Shown: positions 42,252-50,691 of the stretch, one piece after another
How the letters are laid out: each line of letters begins with the position of its first letter
Numbering within the stretch: the stretch's first letter is position 1
IMG/VR virus record: IMGVR_UViG_3300031952_000016
Location: 1-63,102 of that record
Reading direction: 5' to 3' (one strand)
Origin: a virus
Length of the DNA stretch: 63,102 nucleotides
The notes under the pieces: model-generated
The model's input: only the letters and a program-made list of their open reading frames with translations
The model's database searches: none
What the model was told of the DNA's origin: nothing
Program-made: the position numbers and the translations under genes

Positions 42252-44677
42252 TAGTAATTAGTTATTTGTAAATAATAAATACTACCATTTCTTGATAAAC
42301 AAGCTTTACTTCCTGCCACTCCCGTCATAGCAGCTGTTCCTGATAAAGTTGTAAGTGTTACTCCTGCCCCTGCTGTAAAAGTAATAGCTCCTGTTCCTAT
42401 TTTTTCGTAACTTGCTACAAAATCTGCATTAGAAGTTGTTTGAACAGTTAAGTTTATTGCATTAGCTCCGTTTGATATTTTATTATGTCTACCGTGTTGA
42501 CCATAAGTACCATTTGTTGTATCTGTAGTTATTGAAACAGCAGTTGTAATAGTAATTACATTTACATTTACAGCATCAATTTGTGTTTGAATAGGACTTG
42601 TTACTCCTTTTACATTTGCTAATTCTGCTAAACTGGGGTAAATTGTAGTATCTAAACCTGCTATATTGCTACCATTTGATGTAAAGTAAGCAATTTGATT
42701 AGTTAATGCTGCTCCTGTTACTGTTCCTGCACCAATAGCTATTCTAAATGTAGAAGCATCTAATGTTGATATACTATTGTCAGCATTAATCTGTATAAAT
42801 GTAATTGCAGAAGGATTAGCAAGGATAAATAAATTACTGCCAACTGTGTTTGCTCCTAAAGATGTTCTACCTATTGCAGCAACTAATCCTGTTGCTCCCC
42901 CATCCCATTTTAATCTATCTGTATAAGCTGTATTAAAATTTGTCCAATCTGTTGTGCTTAATGCTCCTCTGTTAGATGCACTTGCTGTTGGTAAATTAAA
43001 TGTATGTGTGTCAAGTAAACTATTAATAGTAAAGTCAGTACCGCTTGTACCTACTGCTAAATATTGTGTATTTGCAGTTAATCCATTTAATGAAGTTACA
43101 CCACCTGAAAAAGTAGTAATGATTTCACATAAATGACTATTTTCAGTATGTAATGTAGCTGTTCTACCACCTGAATTATCAACTATATAAACTCTAATAG
43201 CAAGTCTATCTGTAACTAATAATGCTGTTGTAGGAACTGCTAAAGATGTTAAATATAAATCAATTGGAATACCTCCACTTATTGTTTCAGGCGTTGCAGA
43301 GTTTGATGCAATACTTGTAAAAGTTGTGCCATTATATTTTAAAAGTTCAACATAAAATTTAGGACTTCCTCCACCTGAAGACATACTAAAAAACATCTCA
43401 AAGTTCCACGCACCCCCTGGTATCTCAGTTCTATTTGGATTACCTACATCTGTTAAAAACTGTGCTATTAATCCATTACCTGTTAATGGAAAGTCAGTAC
43501 CTGCTCCAATTATTGCAGTGTTTGACATCTGCTTATAAGTTGCAACTGATGCAGCAATTGAACCATTTAAATAATAATTAACAGAAGAACCGCCACCACC
43601 ACCACTTGGGAAAGTTGCTAATTGTCCATCTCCTCTAACATATTGAGAGGCAGTTCCTGCACCAGTTATTGCAAATGTACCTGATGTAGTTATTGTACTA
43701 GGCGTAACATTAAATGCAGAAGGCACAGTTAATCCAACAGATGTTACTGCTGTAGTTAAATATGTAGATGTATCAAGAGTGAATGTGCCTAATGCGCTCA
43801 TCTTAACAAATCCTAGAGAAGAATATGTAAGTCCTGATAAAGACGTAAGATTAGTTGATAATGGTTGTCCATTTAGTCCACTTAATGTGTACGTTGGTAT
43901 ATTTAAGACTCCTGCTATTAATGTAGAGGGTCCTGAATTTCCTGTTACTGTTAAAGACGTAACTGTAGAATCGGAATTAGTTATCCATTCTAACCCCCCG
44001 GCCCCAACGCTTAAAACTTGATTTAAAGAACCGTTACTGTCCGTACTATCTTTTATATCAGTAGGTTTTATGTACCCATTTAAAATAATATTATTTGTAG
44101 CTGTATTTCCAACCAATAAAACATCAGCTAAGCCTGCGGTATATACTGTAGGATTATTTATCCATCGTACCCCCGATGCTGTTTTTGAAAGTATCTGACC
44201 TGTTGTTCCTACTCCTGAAGTATCATCTTGTATGTTACCCGGTATTATCTTTGTTGCCGTGATGTCTCCAACAAGATTTATATTTTGAGTAGCAGTATTC
44301 CCTGTATTAAGAACTGCCTGAAGATTACTTATAGGTAAATCTACCCAATTTATACTTGACGTTCCTTTACTAAGGTATTGAAATGTAGTTCCTTGACTTC
44401 CTGTTGGGTCCTCAATATTCACAGGTTTTATTAATGTAGCATTAATAGTTCCTATCAATGTAATGTTTTGAGTAGCAGTATTTCCTGTATTAAGAACAGC
44501 CTGCAACGAAGCTGCAGGAAAGTTTGAAGAGAACAATTGCAACAACTCCCCTAGCGAGAAGTTCTTTGTCGCAAGAGGAGTTGAAGTAGGCGGTGTTCTA
44601 ATAGCTTCCGTACCTATCAGCCTATCGCTTAATTGTAAAGGGGTATCCGCTGAAGGATAAGTAGATATTTTAGACAT
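42251..44677 (-). CDS. Tail fibre with repeats
   Basis: An 808-residue fibre. The N-terminal anchor (MSKISTYPSADTPLQLSDRL, IGTEA, LATKNFSLGEL) is shared with the neighbouring fibre gene. Repeats of about 60 residues follow (LQAVLNTGNTATQNI twice, then ILSKTASGVRWINN-like ends). A glycine-rich linker (SGGGGGSS) precedes the distal part, which holds LNGLTANTQYLAVGTSGTDF, typical of phage tail fibres. It is likely host-range determining. Confidence 0.75.
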   Translation of the reverse strand: MSKISTYPSADTPLQLSDRLIGTEAIRTPPTSTPLATKNFSLGELLQLFSSNFPAASLQAVLNTGNTATQNITLIGTINATLIKPVNIEDPTGSQGTTFQYLSKGTSSINWVDLPISNLQAVLNTGNTATQNINLVGDITATKIIPGNIQDDTSGVGTTGQILSKTASGVRWINNPTVYTAGLADVLLVGNTATNNIILNGYIKPTDIKDSTDSNGSLNQVLSVGAGGLEWITNSDSTVTSLTVTGNSGPSTLIAGVLNIPTYTLSGLNGQPLSTNLTSLSGLTYSSLGFVKMSALGTFTLDTSTYLTTAVTSVGLTVPSAFNVTPSTITTSGTFAITGAGTASQYVRGDGQLATFPSGGGGGSSVNYYLNGSIAASVATYKQMSNTAIIGAGTDFPLTGNGLIAQFLTDVGNPNRTEIPGGAWNFEMFFSMSSGGGSPKFYVELLKYNGTTFTSIASNSATPETISGGIPIDLYLTSLAVPTTALLVTDRLAIRVYIVDNSGGRTATLHTENSHLCEIITTFSGGVTSLNGLTANTQYLAVGTSGTDFTINSLLDTHTFNLPTASASNRGALSTTDWTNFNTAYTDRLKWDGGATGLVAAIGRTSLGANTVGSNLFILANPSAITFIQINADNSISTLDASTFRIAIGAGTVTGAALTNQIAYFTSNGSNIAGLDTTIYPSLAELANVKGVTSPIQTQIDAVNVNVITITTAVSITTDTTNGTYGQHGRHNKISNGANAINLTVQTTSNADFVASYEKIGTGAITFTAGAGVTLTTLSGTAAMTGVAGSKACLSRNGSIYYLQITNY

Positions 44678-44683
44678 CGTATA

Positions 44684-46051
44684 TTAATTATATATTTCTA
44701 TTTTAAATTGACTATTATTTAAAAGACCATCCTCGAAACTAAAAGTTGCTGTATTATATGTTCTTAATATAAACGTATTAGCAGATGTAGTATTTGCAGT
44801 ACAAGTACATCCTTGTTTAGCATTTAAAGTAGCAAAAAAAGTTTTAATAGTAAATTCACTAGTAGTAATAGTTCCAATATATTGCCCGTCTGCAAATCTT
44901 GACCACACAATAGGGTCTGTTATATCGTTTTTATATTCCAAATTTACTATTGGTGCATTTCCTCCTGTTTGACTTAATGTAACTGCATAAATTTTTTGAG
45001 TTTTTTGGTCTACATAAGTTTTGACAGCATTTTGAGAAGGATATAGAATATCACTTGTTCCTAAAGCTACATCGGTAGATTTATTAGCTATGTTTTCAGT
45101 CGTATAACCCTCTAAAATTTCTGCTTTCCAATATCCACCAAAACCAACATAAGTAAATCTATATACTTCATTTGTAGCTAATGTTACAGACGATACAAAT
45201 GTTTGAAATTTAACAAACATAAAATTTGTCCCTGCTGAATTTGCTCTAATTTCAATATTATTTGCTGTTGATAAAACAATTATTTCTTTTCCATTTTCAG
45301 TTGTTGTTGGTAAAAAAGCTTTTCCACCACCAAAAGAACAACTATTTATATCATAAGGCAATACTTGAAAAGTGCCGTTTAGAGTTATAGTACCACTTGT
45401 TTTTGGACTGCCACCACTAACAACTAAATCTCCACTACCTAAAATATCGCTTCCATTAATAGTTTTAATATTAGTGCCACTTACTAATGTGTTTTGTTTT
45501 AAATCTAAAACAGCTTTTAATTTTACAGGAGTTACAATATTTGTACCATTAATACCTTGCCCTACTTCAACAGTTGAAGCTAAAGAAGCAATTCCTTTAA
45601 CTCCCTCTTGAGCATTAGGGACTATGCCTACTCCTCCTTGAGGTCCTGTAGGTCCTTGCACTCCTTGAGGACCTTGCGCTCCTTGAGAGGCTAATAATGC
45701 CCAATTAGTTGGGTCTGCATTTGGAGGCGTAGTCCCTGTTACTGCAGATATACAAAACCAAGATGCCCCATTATATGAAACAGAATCATTAGCAACATAA
45801 GAAGTTCCTGATACCCAAATCCCCTCCCAAGTTAATCCTGCAGGACCTACAGCTCCATTAGCTCCTGTAGGTCCTTGCACTCCTTGAGGACCTATAGGTC
45901 CTTGAGTTCCAATATTTTGAGTACCTAAAAAAGTTATAAAATCTCCAATCAAATAATTTTTTGTAGCTAACGAACTATCAGCATCCGTACCTATTAATTT
46001 GTCCATTAAAGATATGTTTGAATCTTTAGGATAACTACTAATAATCGCCAT
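44684..46051 (-). CDS. Collagen-like tail fibre with carbohydrate-binding module
   Basis: The 455-residue product shares the N-terminal anchor with the other fibre (ISSYP, LMDKLIGTDA, LATKNYLIGDF). Two G-x-y blocks follow (GPIGPQGVQGPTGANG and GAQGPQGVQGPTGPQG), with a chitin-binding-like module between them (WEGIWVSGTSYVANDSVSYN, then WFCISA and NWALLA). A beta-rich distal half ends the chain. The collagen blocks should trimerise, and the module could bind a surface glycan. Confidence 0.75.
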   Translation of the reverse strand: MAIISSYPKDSNISLMDKLIGTDADSSLATKNYLIGDFITFLGTQNIGTQGPIGPQGVQGPTGANGAVGPAGLTWEGIWVSGTSYVANDSVSYNGASWFCISAVTGTTPPNADPTNWALLASQGAQGPQGVQGPTGPQGGVGIVPNAQEGVKGIASLASTVEVGQGINGTNIVTPVKLKAVLDLKQNTLVSGTNIKTINGSDILGSGDLVVSGGSPKTSGTITLNGTFQVLPYDINSCSFGGGKAFLPTTTENGKEIIVLSTANNIEIRANSAGTNFMFVKFQTFVSSVTLATNEVYRFTYVGFGGYWKAEILEGYTTENIANKSTDVALGTSDILYPSQNAVKTYVDQKTQKIYAVTLSQTGGNAPIVNLEYKNDITDPIVWSRFADGQYIGTITTSEFTIKTFFATLNAKQGCTCTANTTSANTFILRTYNTATFSFEDGLLNNSQFKIEIYN

Positions 46052-46078
46052 TTTGTTTTAGTTTAAAGTTAATAAGTG

Positions 46079-46318
46079 TTATTCTGTTTTATGAGTTACT
46101 TCTCCTGTTTGAATATTTATAACTGCATCTGCGCCATATTTCTCTACCAACAATTTTTCGTGTGCAGTAAATTGAGCCTTTAATTCCTCAATATGACGAA
46201 TTATATTTGCTTTCTGCAACTCAGCGTCTCCAATAGCCATTTTAGCCTTGTTGAACTCTGCGTTTAATTCTTGAATTATTGTTAATTCTTCCTGCGATAC
46301 TGATTCTACTTTTTTCAT
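46079..46318 (-). CDS. Small coiled-coil late protein
   Basis: A 79-residue protein with heptad-like helices (ELTIIQELNAEFNKAKMAIG). It has its own TAnnTTTG element upstream. Small coiled coils of this kind sit near fibre genes in many phages and may aid assembly. Role unproven. Confidence 0.6.
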   Translation of the reverse strand: MKKVESVSQEELTIIQELNAEFNKAKMAIGDAELQKANIIRHIEELKAQFTAHEKLLVEKYGADAVINIQTGEVTHKTE

Positions 46319-46339
46319 TTTAGTTTGATTTAATTTTTA

Positions 46340-46347
46340 CAAATATA
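46340..46347 (-). promoter_or_regulatory. Candidate -7 element TATATTTG before the fibre genes
   Basis: Minus-strand TATATTTG matches TAnnTTTG. It lies between the lysis cassette and the coiled-coil/fibre genes. Confidence 0.45.
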
Positions 46348-46348
46348 A

Positions 46349-46726
46349 TTATTTTATTATAAACAAAACCGCTAGTATTATAGAGGTTATTTTATAAAGG
46401 TTTTTTTTGTTTTTTTCTTTGCGGATTATCTTGTCCTGAAGTTGTATTGATTTTTTCAACTCATTAGATTCAAGTACTCTTTCATCGTAAGCTGTTTCTA
46501 AATTAAAATTAGCCGTTGTAAGCGTTCTAATTCTTTTTACGCACAAACTATCCATTTCTTTGTAAATCTTTAATTCTGACTTAGCTATATCCCCTTGAAT
46601 GAGTTGATTGATAATCTTGTTTGACTGAATGCTATCTAGTATTACTACTTTCTTATTTTGTGCGTTCGTCAAAGTAATGCTGCATATCAGAAACAGAATA
46701 CTTATTAACCAATTTGATTTTTTCAT
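46349..46726 (-). CDS. Outer spanin-like secreted protein
   Basis: The 125-residue product has an N-terminal signal sequence (LISILFLICSITLTNAQ), a coiled coil, and a C-terminal hydrophobic segment (ITSIILAVLFII). Its first 74 bases overlap the end of the preceding membrane coiled-coil gene in another frame, as in Rz/Rz1 pairs. A C-terminal membrane segment is unlike classic o-spanins, so a unimolecular or atypical spanin role is also possible. Confidence 0.5.
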   Translation of the reverse strand: MKKSNWLISILFLICSITLTNAQNKKVVILDSIQSNKIINQLIQGDIAKSELKIYKEMDSLCVKRIRTLTTANFNLETAYDERVLESNELKKSIQLQDKIIRKEKNKKNLYKITSIILAVLFIIK

Positions 46727-46976
46727 TGTACTGTATTTTAATTTTATTTTTCTCTACAAACAAGCTATCGTATTTTACTTCTAATATGCTATCCTTTTGC
46801 ATTAGGTCTTCGTATATTTCTTTATAAAGTATAGCTTTTGTTTCGTGCTCTTTGGCTTTTAAAGAAGCATCTTTAATCTTCTCGTCTAAAAATCCTATTC
46901 TGTTAAATAAAAAATAGATAACAATAAGCAATATGCTTATCAATATCCATTTCCAATTGGCTTTAACTTGTTCCAT
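46653..46976 (-). CDS. Inner spanin-like protein
   Basis: I start at MEQVKANWKW (46976), 4 bases after the endolysin stop. The 107-residue product has one N-terminal membrane helix (ILISILLIVIYFLFN) then a long coiled coil (DEKIKDASLKAKEHETKA). This is the plan of an inner-membrane i-spanin. It follows the holin and endolysin genes and overlaps the putative partner at 46349. Confidence 0.6.
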   Translation of the reverse strand: MEQVKANWKWILISILLIVIYFLFNRIGFLDEKIKDASLKAKEHETKAILYKEIYEDLMQKDSILEVKYDSLFVEKNKIKIQYNEKIKLVNKYSVSDMQHYFDERTK

Positions 46977-46980
46977 AAAA

Positions 46981-47481
46981 TTATATTTTTGGATAAACAA
47001 TTCCATTATCAACAATAGTAACGCCCCTGTCTACTCTTTGTTTTAAAACTTTCCAATCAAATCCGAAGTCCATCTGAAAATGCGGAGCGTCTTTAAAGCT
47101 TTTCCAATCGCCTCCCCATTCCCATCCTTTTGATTTAAAATAGTCAGTTACTTCTTTCCAATCAGCAATACTGTCTTTATCAAAGTCTTTAACTTGCGAC
47201 CAACTTGCTTCTTCAAATGTACCATTACCATCATTGTCATATAGCATTACAATATCAAATGCCAATCCATAATTATGAATTGATTGACCGCCTTTAGCAT
47301 TGGTAACTTTAGGGCGTTGGTTATATAGCTTATCTTGTAGCGCATTACTTCTGTAAACGTAAGCAAAACGCAATCTTGCTCCTTTACCAAGCAAGTTATT
47401 AGCTTCTTGATACTGCTGTAAAAGCATACTCCTAAGTTTAGGATGCGCTTCTTTTATTCTATCAAGTGTTATTTGGTCCAT
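46981..47481 (-). CDS. Endolysin, peptidase M15-type (VanY-like)
   Basis: The 166-residue product carries the zinc-peptidase motif SIHNYGLAFD (H69, D76) and the downstream WEWGGDW and APHFQ (H134), the M15 signature of L-Ala-D-Glu or D-Ala-D-Ala peptidases. No signal peptide is seen, so export depends on the holin whose gene it touches at 47481. It degrades peptidoglycan cross-links at lysis. Confidence 0.85.
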   Translation of the reverse strand: MDQITLDRIKEAHPKLRSMLLQQYQEANNLLGKGARLRFAYVYRSNALQDKLYNQRPKVTNAKGGQSIHNYGLAFDIVMLYDNDGNGTFEEASWSQVKDFDKDSIADWKEVTDYFKSKGWEWGGDWKSFKDAPHFQMDFGFDWKVLKQRVDRGVTIVDNGIVYPKI

Positions 47482-47912
47482 TACGTTAATTCATCAATGT
47501 TATTTTTAACTTCTTTTGCTCTAAGAAATACTTTCTTGAGTAGTTTCCAAATATCAATATTAAAACTCTCTTCAATGTTTTCTTTTATAGATACCAACTC
47601 TACAAAAATCAATAGTATAGCACATATTTTTGTGAACATATATGTTATTCCAAAAGCCCTGATTACAAACTCATTTAAAGCATATTTGTCAATCGCAAAA
47701 AGAAATAATATACAAAGTTCGTATAATGCCATTTTTGATATTATGTTCGATAATATTCTACTTCTAATACTGCTTACTCCCTTTAGTTTTATGGTTTTAA
47801 AAATACCTGTTAGAGTATCAAGAAAAATAGCGGCTCCAACCGCTATTAACAACCCATATATGGGTACAAATAATAGTATCAAAGATGATGCTATATAATT
47901 TAAGTATTTCAT
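47481..47912 (-). CDS. Holin
   Basis: A 143-residue protein with three to four membrane segments (YIASSLILLFVPIYGLLIAV, then AIFLDTLTGIF, and a pair near 70-105). It has the DTLTGIFK motif typical of the Bacteroidota/Firmicutes phage holin family 4-like group. Its first base overlaps the previous stop (TAATG), and its stop touches the endolysin start. Confidence 0.75.
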   Translation of the reverse strand: MKYLNYIASSLILLFVPIYGLLIAVGAAIFLDTLTGIFKTIKLKGVSSIRSRILSNIISKMALYELCILFLFAIDKYALNEFVIRAFGITYMFTKICAILLIFVELVSIKENIEESFNIDIWKLLKKVFLRAKEVKNNIDELT

Positions 47913-48046
47913 TATCTTCCCTGACCTTTATACGCTTTCACGTAATTCTTACTTGTTTTTAGAGTGCTCGTTTTTGTTTTTGCAGCTACACCTGACTTAC
48001 TTGAATTAGACTTGTGGGTAGTTTCTTGTTGCTTAACTTTTGCCAT
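47912..48046 (-). CDS. Small basic protein
   Basis: A 44-residue lysine-, serine- and threonine-rich protein (MAKVKQQETTHKSNSSKSGV), overlapping the holin start by one base. It belongs to a run of small basic late proteins. Possible nucleic-acid or capsid-lining role is speculation. Confidence 0.5.
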   Translation of the reverse strand: MAKVKQQETTHKSNSSKSGVAAKTKTSTLKTSKNYVKAYKGQGR

Positions 48047-48047
48047 C

Positions 48048-48533
48048 TTACCAAAGAGCGTTTACTAGAGTAGCAGTTGTGCCTGTTGATTTTAAAGCTA
48101 TAACTTGAACAGGCAAAATTGTGCCCACAGGGACAGCACTAAACGTTATATCATCTCCTCCAATAGTTGTAACAGCTACATTACCTGCACCACCAACATA
48201 TAAAAAAGCACCTGTATTTCCTAAACCTGTTTGCGCAGATTGTTGGTAAATTTTAAATGATTGACCGCCTGTTGTAAAAATATTTGCATTTAAAGTGATT
48301 TCGGTTTCACTATTAACAGATACTACCGTTGCGGCTGTTGATGAAGACGTATTGTAAACAACATCTCCTGTTTTTACATTGTCAAAAATAAAATCGCCCG
48401 TAATTGTGATTAATTTATTAGTTGCGACACTTGTATTTGCTCCGGTATGTATTAAATTAATACTTGGTATTACTGCATTATCAGATTTTATAACTGATAA
48501 CGCTCTTGAGAATGTTGTTTTAAATACAGACAT
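48048..48533 (-). CDS. Virion surface protein, spike-base/decoration-like
   Basis: A 161-residue beta-rich protein. The C-terminal VGTILPVQVIALKSTGTTAT, then LVNALW, resembles phage spike-base proteins with endings of the type TGTTAT-x-ALW. It also shares TGDVVYN-like segments with the insert domain of the capsid protein. A decoration or fibre-base role is likely but not certain. Confidence 0.55.
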   Translation of the reverse strand: MSVFKTTFSRALSVIKSDNAVIPSINLIHTGANTSVATNKLITITGDFIFDNVKTGDVVYNTSSSTAATVVSVNSETEITLNANIFTTGGQSFKIYQQSAQTGLGNTGAFLYVGGAGNVAVTTIGGDDITFSAVPVGTILPVQVIALKSTGTTATLVNALW

Positions 48534-48539
48534 AGTTTC

Positions 48540-48710
48540 TTATTTATATAATGTTTTGTTAATCAATAGATTGGGGTTATTCAAAGCTTTTTTTCTTTCA
48601 CTACATTCACAATCTTTACCTGTTGCTTTAGCTACAGCTTCTACTACAGTTTTTATTCCTGTAGCAGTAGTTATTTTTTCAATTGTATCTCCTAGCCCTT
48701 TTGATTTCAT
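48540..48710 (-). CDS. Small late protein with CEC motif
   Basis: A 56-residue product (MKSKGLGDTIEKITTATGIK) with helical N-terminus and DCECSERKKALNNPNLLI at the end. Small proteins with this plan occur in many Bacteroidota phages near structural genes. Function unknown. Confidence 0.55.
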   Translation of the reverse strand: MKSKGLGDTIEKITTATGIKTVVEAVAKATGKDCECSERKKALNNPNLLINKTLYK

Positions 48711-48732
48711 TTTGTAAAGGTATTAAATTTTT

Positions 48733-49071
48733 TTAAACTTTTGAAACTCTGTTTCCCATACCAACCTTAGTCTTTTCTGCTTTTTTAGAAGCCAATTTAG
48801 ACTTGCTAATTTCAGATATAGTCTTTGGTGTTTTTGAAGAAACTTTTACTTTTGGTCTACAGTATTCATTACTTCCTCCTGCGCCACAAGCCTTGCCTGT
48901 TTTAGTATCGGTCCATTTCTCTTTATCCCATCTCTTTAAAGATGTACCTGCCTCAGTCTTTCTTACAACGCCTGAGCCTTTACGGCATTTAGCAATAGCC
49001 TGAGAGGCTCTTGCAGATGGAAAGATATCATACTGTGCCTTTACTTTTTTATAACAAGCATCTTTTGGCAT
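48733..49071 (-). CDS. DUF5872-like basic protein
   Basis: A 112-residue basic protein. YDIFPSARASQAIAKCRK, then GTSLKRWDKEKW and GKACGAGGSNEYCRP followed by KVSSKTPKT, make up the pattern I recall as DUF5872, found in phages and large algal viruses. Its strong charge suggests a packaged or DNA-contacting protein. Confidence 0.6.
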   Translation of the reverse strand: MPKDACYKKVKAQYDIFPSARASQAIAKCRKGSGVVRKTEAGTSLKRWDKEKWTDTKTGKACGAGGSNEYCRPKVKVSSKTPKTISEISKSKLASKKAEKTKVGMGNRVSKV

Positions 49072-49072
49072 C

Positions 49073-49267
49073 TTATTTCTTTTTAGCAGGGATTACTCCT
49101 TTTGCAATAAGAATGTCTTTCTTGGTTACTTTACCATCGCCACTAGCGTCAGGAAATTTACCTCCTTTAGCCGGAGCTTTTTTAACATTCCCTTTTAGGA
49201 ATTTCATTTTACCGTCTAATGATTTCTTAGACTCGTATTGTTTTGCTTTTTCAATTACTTTTTTCAT
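49073..49267 (-). CDS. Small lysine-rich protein with a calcium-loop-like motif
   Basis: A 64-residue protein ending in DASGDGKVTKKDILIAKG, which matches the DxSGDGKVTxxD loop of dockerin/EF-hand type. The rest is lysine-rich. A single loop may bind calcium or aid dimer contacts. It overlaps its neighbour by one base. Confidence 0.55.
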   Translation of the reverse strand: MKKVIEKAKQYESKKSLDGKMKFLKGNVKKAPAKGGKFPDASGDGKVTKKDILIAKGVIPAKKK

Positions 49268-49557
49268 TAGTATTTTCCTTTACGATTACTTGGATTACTT
49301 GTTGTTGAACCTCCTGCACCTGCCCATAAATTTTTACACGCCCAATATCTTGCAGTTAGCCTGTCTTTTGCTTCAGCGCAATTATGTCTTGCTTTAAAAC
49401 TTTTACGTGCGGCATCTGAATAATTATTGCCATAGCCTTTTGCTCCAAAATGAATAAGTTTTTCTTGTCCATTTGAACAGGCTTTTACCATTTTCTTTTT
49501 ACCCGGTCTGTCTGACGAGACCGGGCTATTACATTTCATTTTAGATTTATCAGCCAT
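49267..49557 (-). CDS. Conserved-looking basic late protein
   Basis: A 96-residue basic protein with LIHFGAKGYGNNYSDAARKS, FKARHNCAEAKDRLTARYWA and CKNLWAG, a pattern that recurs in Bacteroidota phages and some large viruses. It is likely a virion component by operon position. No enzymatic motif. Confidence 0.6.
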   Translation of the reverse strand: MADKSKMKCNSPVSSDRPGKKKMVKACSNGQEKLIHFGAKGYGNNYSDAARKSFKARHNCAEAKDRLTARYWACKNLWAGAGGSTTSNPSNRKGKY

Positions 49558-49560
49558 AAC

Positions 49561-49689
49561 TTATTGTCTAAATGCTCTTGTATTATGACCCGGATACTTG
49601 TCATCTACTACAGTAGGAGTCTCTACTACAGGAGTCTCGTTTACTACTTCTTCTACGGTTTCTACAACCTCAATTTGTTTCTTTGCCAT
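49561..49689 (-). CDS. Very small acidic protein
   Basis: A 42-residue product rich in V, E and T-P steps (VVNETPVVETPTVV) with a basic tip KKQ and RAFRQ. The P/V/E repeats recall the low-complexity belt in the giant internal protein. Function unknown. Confidence 0.45.
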   Translation of the reverse strand: MAKKQIEVVETVEEVVNETPVVETPTVVDDKYPGHNTRAFRQ

Positions 49690-49694
49690 CTTAA

Positions 49695-49862
49695 TTAACA
49701 ATAAGAGTTACTACCTTTCATTCCTTTTCCTTTAGCAGAAGACATTACTTTACTAGTAGCGCCTTTGCTGTTTTGATTGATAGCCAATTTTTTGTTGCTA
49801 CCACTTGTAGCCGGAGCCTTCATACGAGACGAACCCGGTAATTTTGGTGTTGATTTTGCCAT
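49695..49862 (-). CDS. Small basic protein
   Basis: A 55-residue lysine- and serine-rich protein (MAKSTPKLPGSSRMKAPATS) ending NSYC. It is one of the run of basic late proteins. Possible DNA-contact role is inference. Confidence 0.5.
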   Translation of the reverse strand: MAKSTPKLPGSSRMKAPATSGSNKKLAINQNSKGATSKVMSSAKGKGMKGSNSYC

Positions 49863-49876
49863 TGTGTTTATATTTA

Positions 49877-50155
49877 TTATGTTAATCTTGTTCTATCTGA
49901 AAATGATGCCAATCCGTGAAGTCTACCGCCTGCTGTAGAACGACTTTCTACCCTACTTCTCTCTACTCTTTTAACCTCTGCATCTTGACTTATTTTATCT
50001 TTAACAGCCTTTCTCTCTGCAGCTCTTTGTTTGATACCTGCTAACGCATCCTCAATATTACCTACTTTAGGGCTATCCCCCAACGGAGTAGACTCTCTGT
50101 ATTTTGCTGCAGAATCTGCCTGTCTCTCTTCTTTTGTTTTTTTAGTAATTGGCAT
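49877..50155 (-). CDS. Small late protein with DTPLA-like tag (1)
   Basis: A 92-residue charged protein. Residues 22-30 read STPLGDSPK, a variant of the tag shared by four neighbouring genes. The rest is helical and charged (KQRAAERKAVKDKISQ). It may be a virion protein with a docking peptide, by inference. Confidence 0.5.
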   Translation of the reverse strand: MPITKKTKEERQADSAAKYRESTPLGDSPKVGNIEDALAGIKQRAAERKAVKDKISQDAEVKRVERSRVESRSTAGGRLHGLASFSDRTRLT

Positions 50156-50157
50156 AG

Positions 50158-50340
50158 CTATGGTTGTTCAGGTTGAGGTTGAGGTTGAGCAGGAGCAATA
50201 TTTTTCTTAGAAATATTACCTACCTGCTGAATAGCAGCATCTGCTGTTGCTTGGTATTTATTAACAGGCATTGGCTGTTGTCCTGAGTTAACAGGCATTG
50301 GCTCGGGCGTAGCCGCTAATGGAGTATCGGGTCTCATCAT
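50158..50340 (-). CDS. Small late protein with DTPLA-like tag (2)
   Basis: A 60-residue protein whose residues 3-12 read RPDTPLAATPEP-like. A proline- and glutamine-rich tail ends it (PAQPQPQPEQP). Apart from the tag it is unlike its neighbours. Confidence 0.5.
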   Translation of the reverse strand: MMRPDTPLAATPEPMPVNSGQQPMPVNKYQATADAAIQQVGNISKKNIAPAQPQPQPEQP

Positions 50341-50359
50341 AATTATTTTTTATTAAAGT

Positions 50360-50689
50360 TTATTCTGTTGAGTAATAATTTCCTTTTGTACAACTTCCTC
50401 TAGGGTCGTCTTTTGTAAATCCGTTTGCTTGACCACAATAAGGGTCGGCATTGGGTTTCTTTTTATCTTTCTCTTGTTTAGCTCTAACTTCTTCTCTTGT
50501 CTTGCCTTGAGCATTAGCATTTCTATTTAAAATAGAATCTCTAGCTCTAATATTTTTTTGTTTAACTAAATCTTGAGCAGCTCTCTTTTGCATATAAGGA
50601 CTTATCTTTTCTTTAACAGTATCTTTAACTGCAGTAAATCTTGGTTCAGGAGATGTAGCCAAAGGGGTATCTCTATTTAAAATTGCCAT
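50360..50689 (-). CDS. Small late protein with DTPLA-like tag (3)
   Basis: A 109-residue, strongly basic protein with RDTPLATSPEPR at 6-17 and a C-terminal cysteine pair (PYCGQANG, SCTKGN). The helical basic middle could contact nucleic acid. The tag matches genes (1), (2), (4) and (5). Confidence 0.5.
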   Translation of the reverse strand: MAILNRDTPLATSPEPRFTAVKDTVKEKISPYMQKRAAQDLVKQKNIRARDSILNRNANAQGKTREEVRAKQEKDKKKPNADPYCGQANGFTKDDPRGSCTKGNYYSTE

Positions 50690-50691
50690 AA

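Noticed and set aside
42251-46051. Repeats in the fibre genes as a CRISPR array
   Set aside because: They are protein-coding repeats (about 60-residue units and G-x-y blocks), without regular spacers.
47443-47898. A 151-residue plus-strand ORF opposite the holin
   Set aside because: It is the antisense shadow of the holin; composition and lack of neighbours on the plus strand argue against it.
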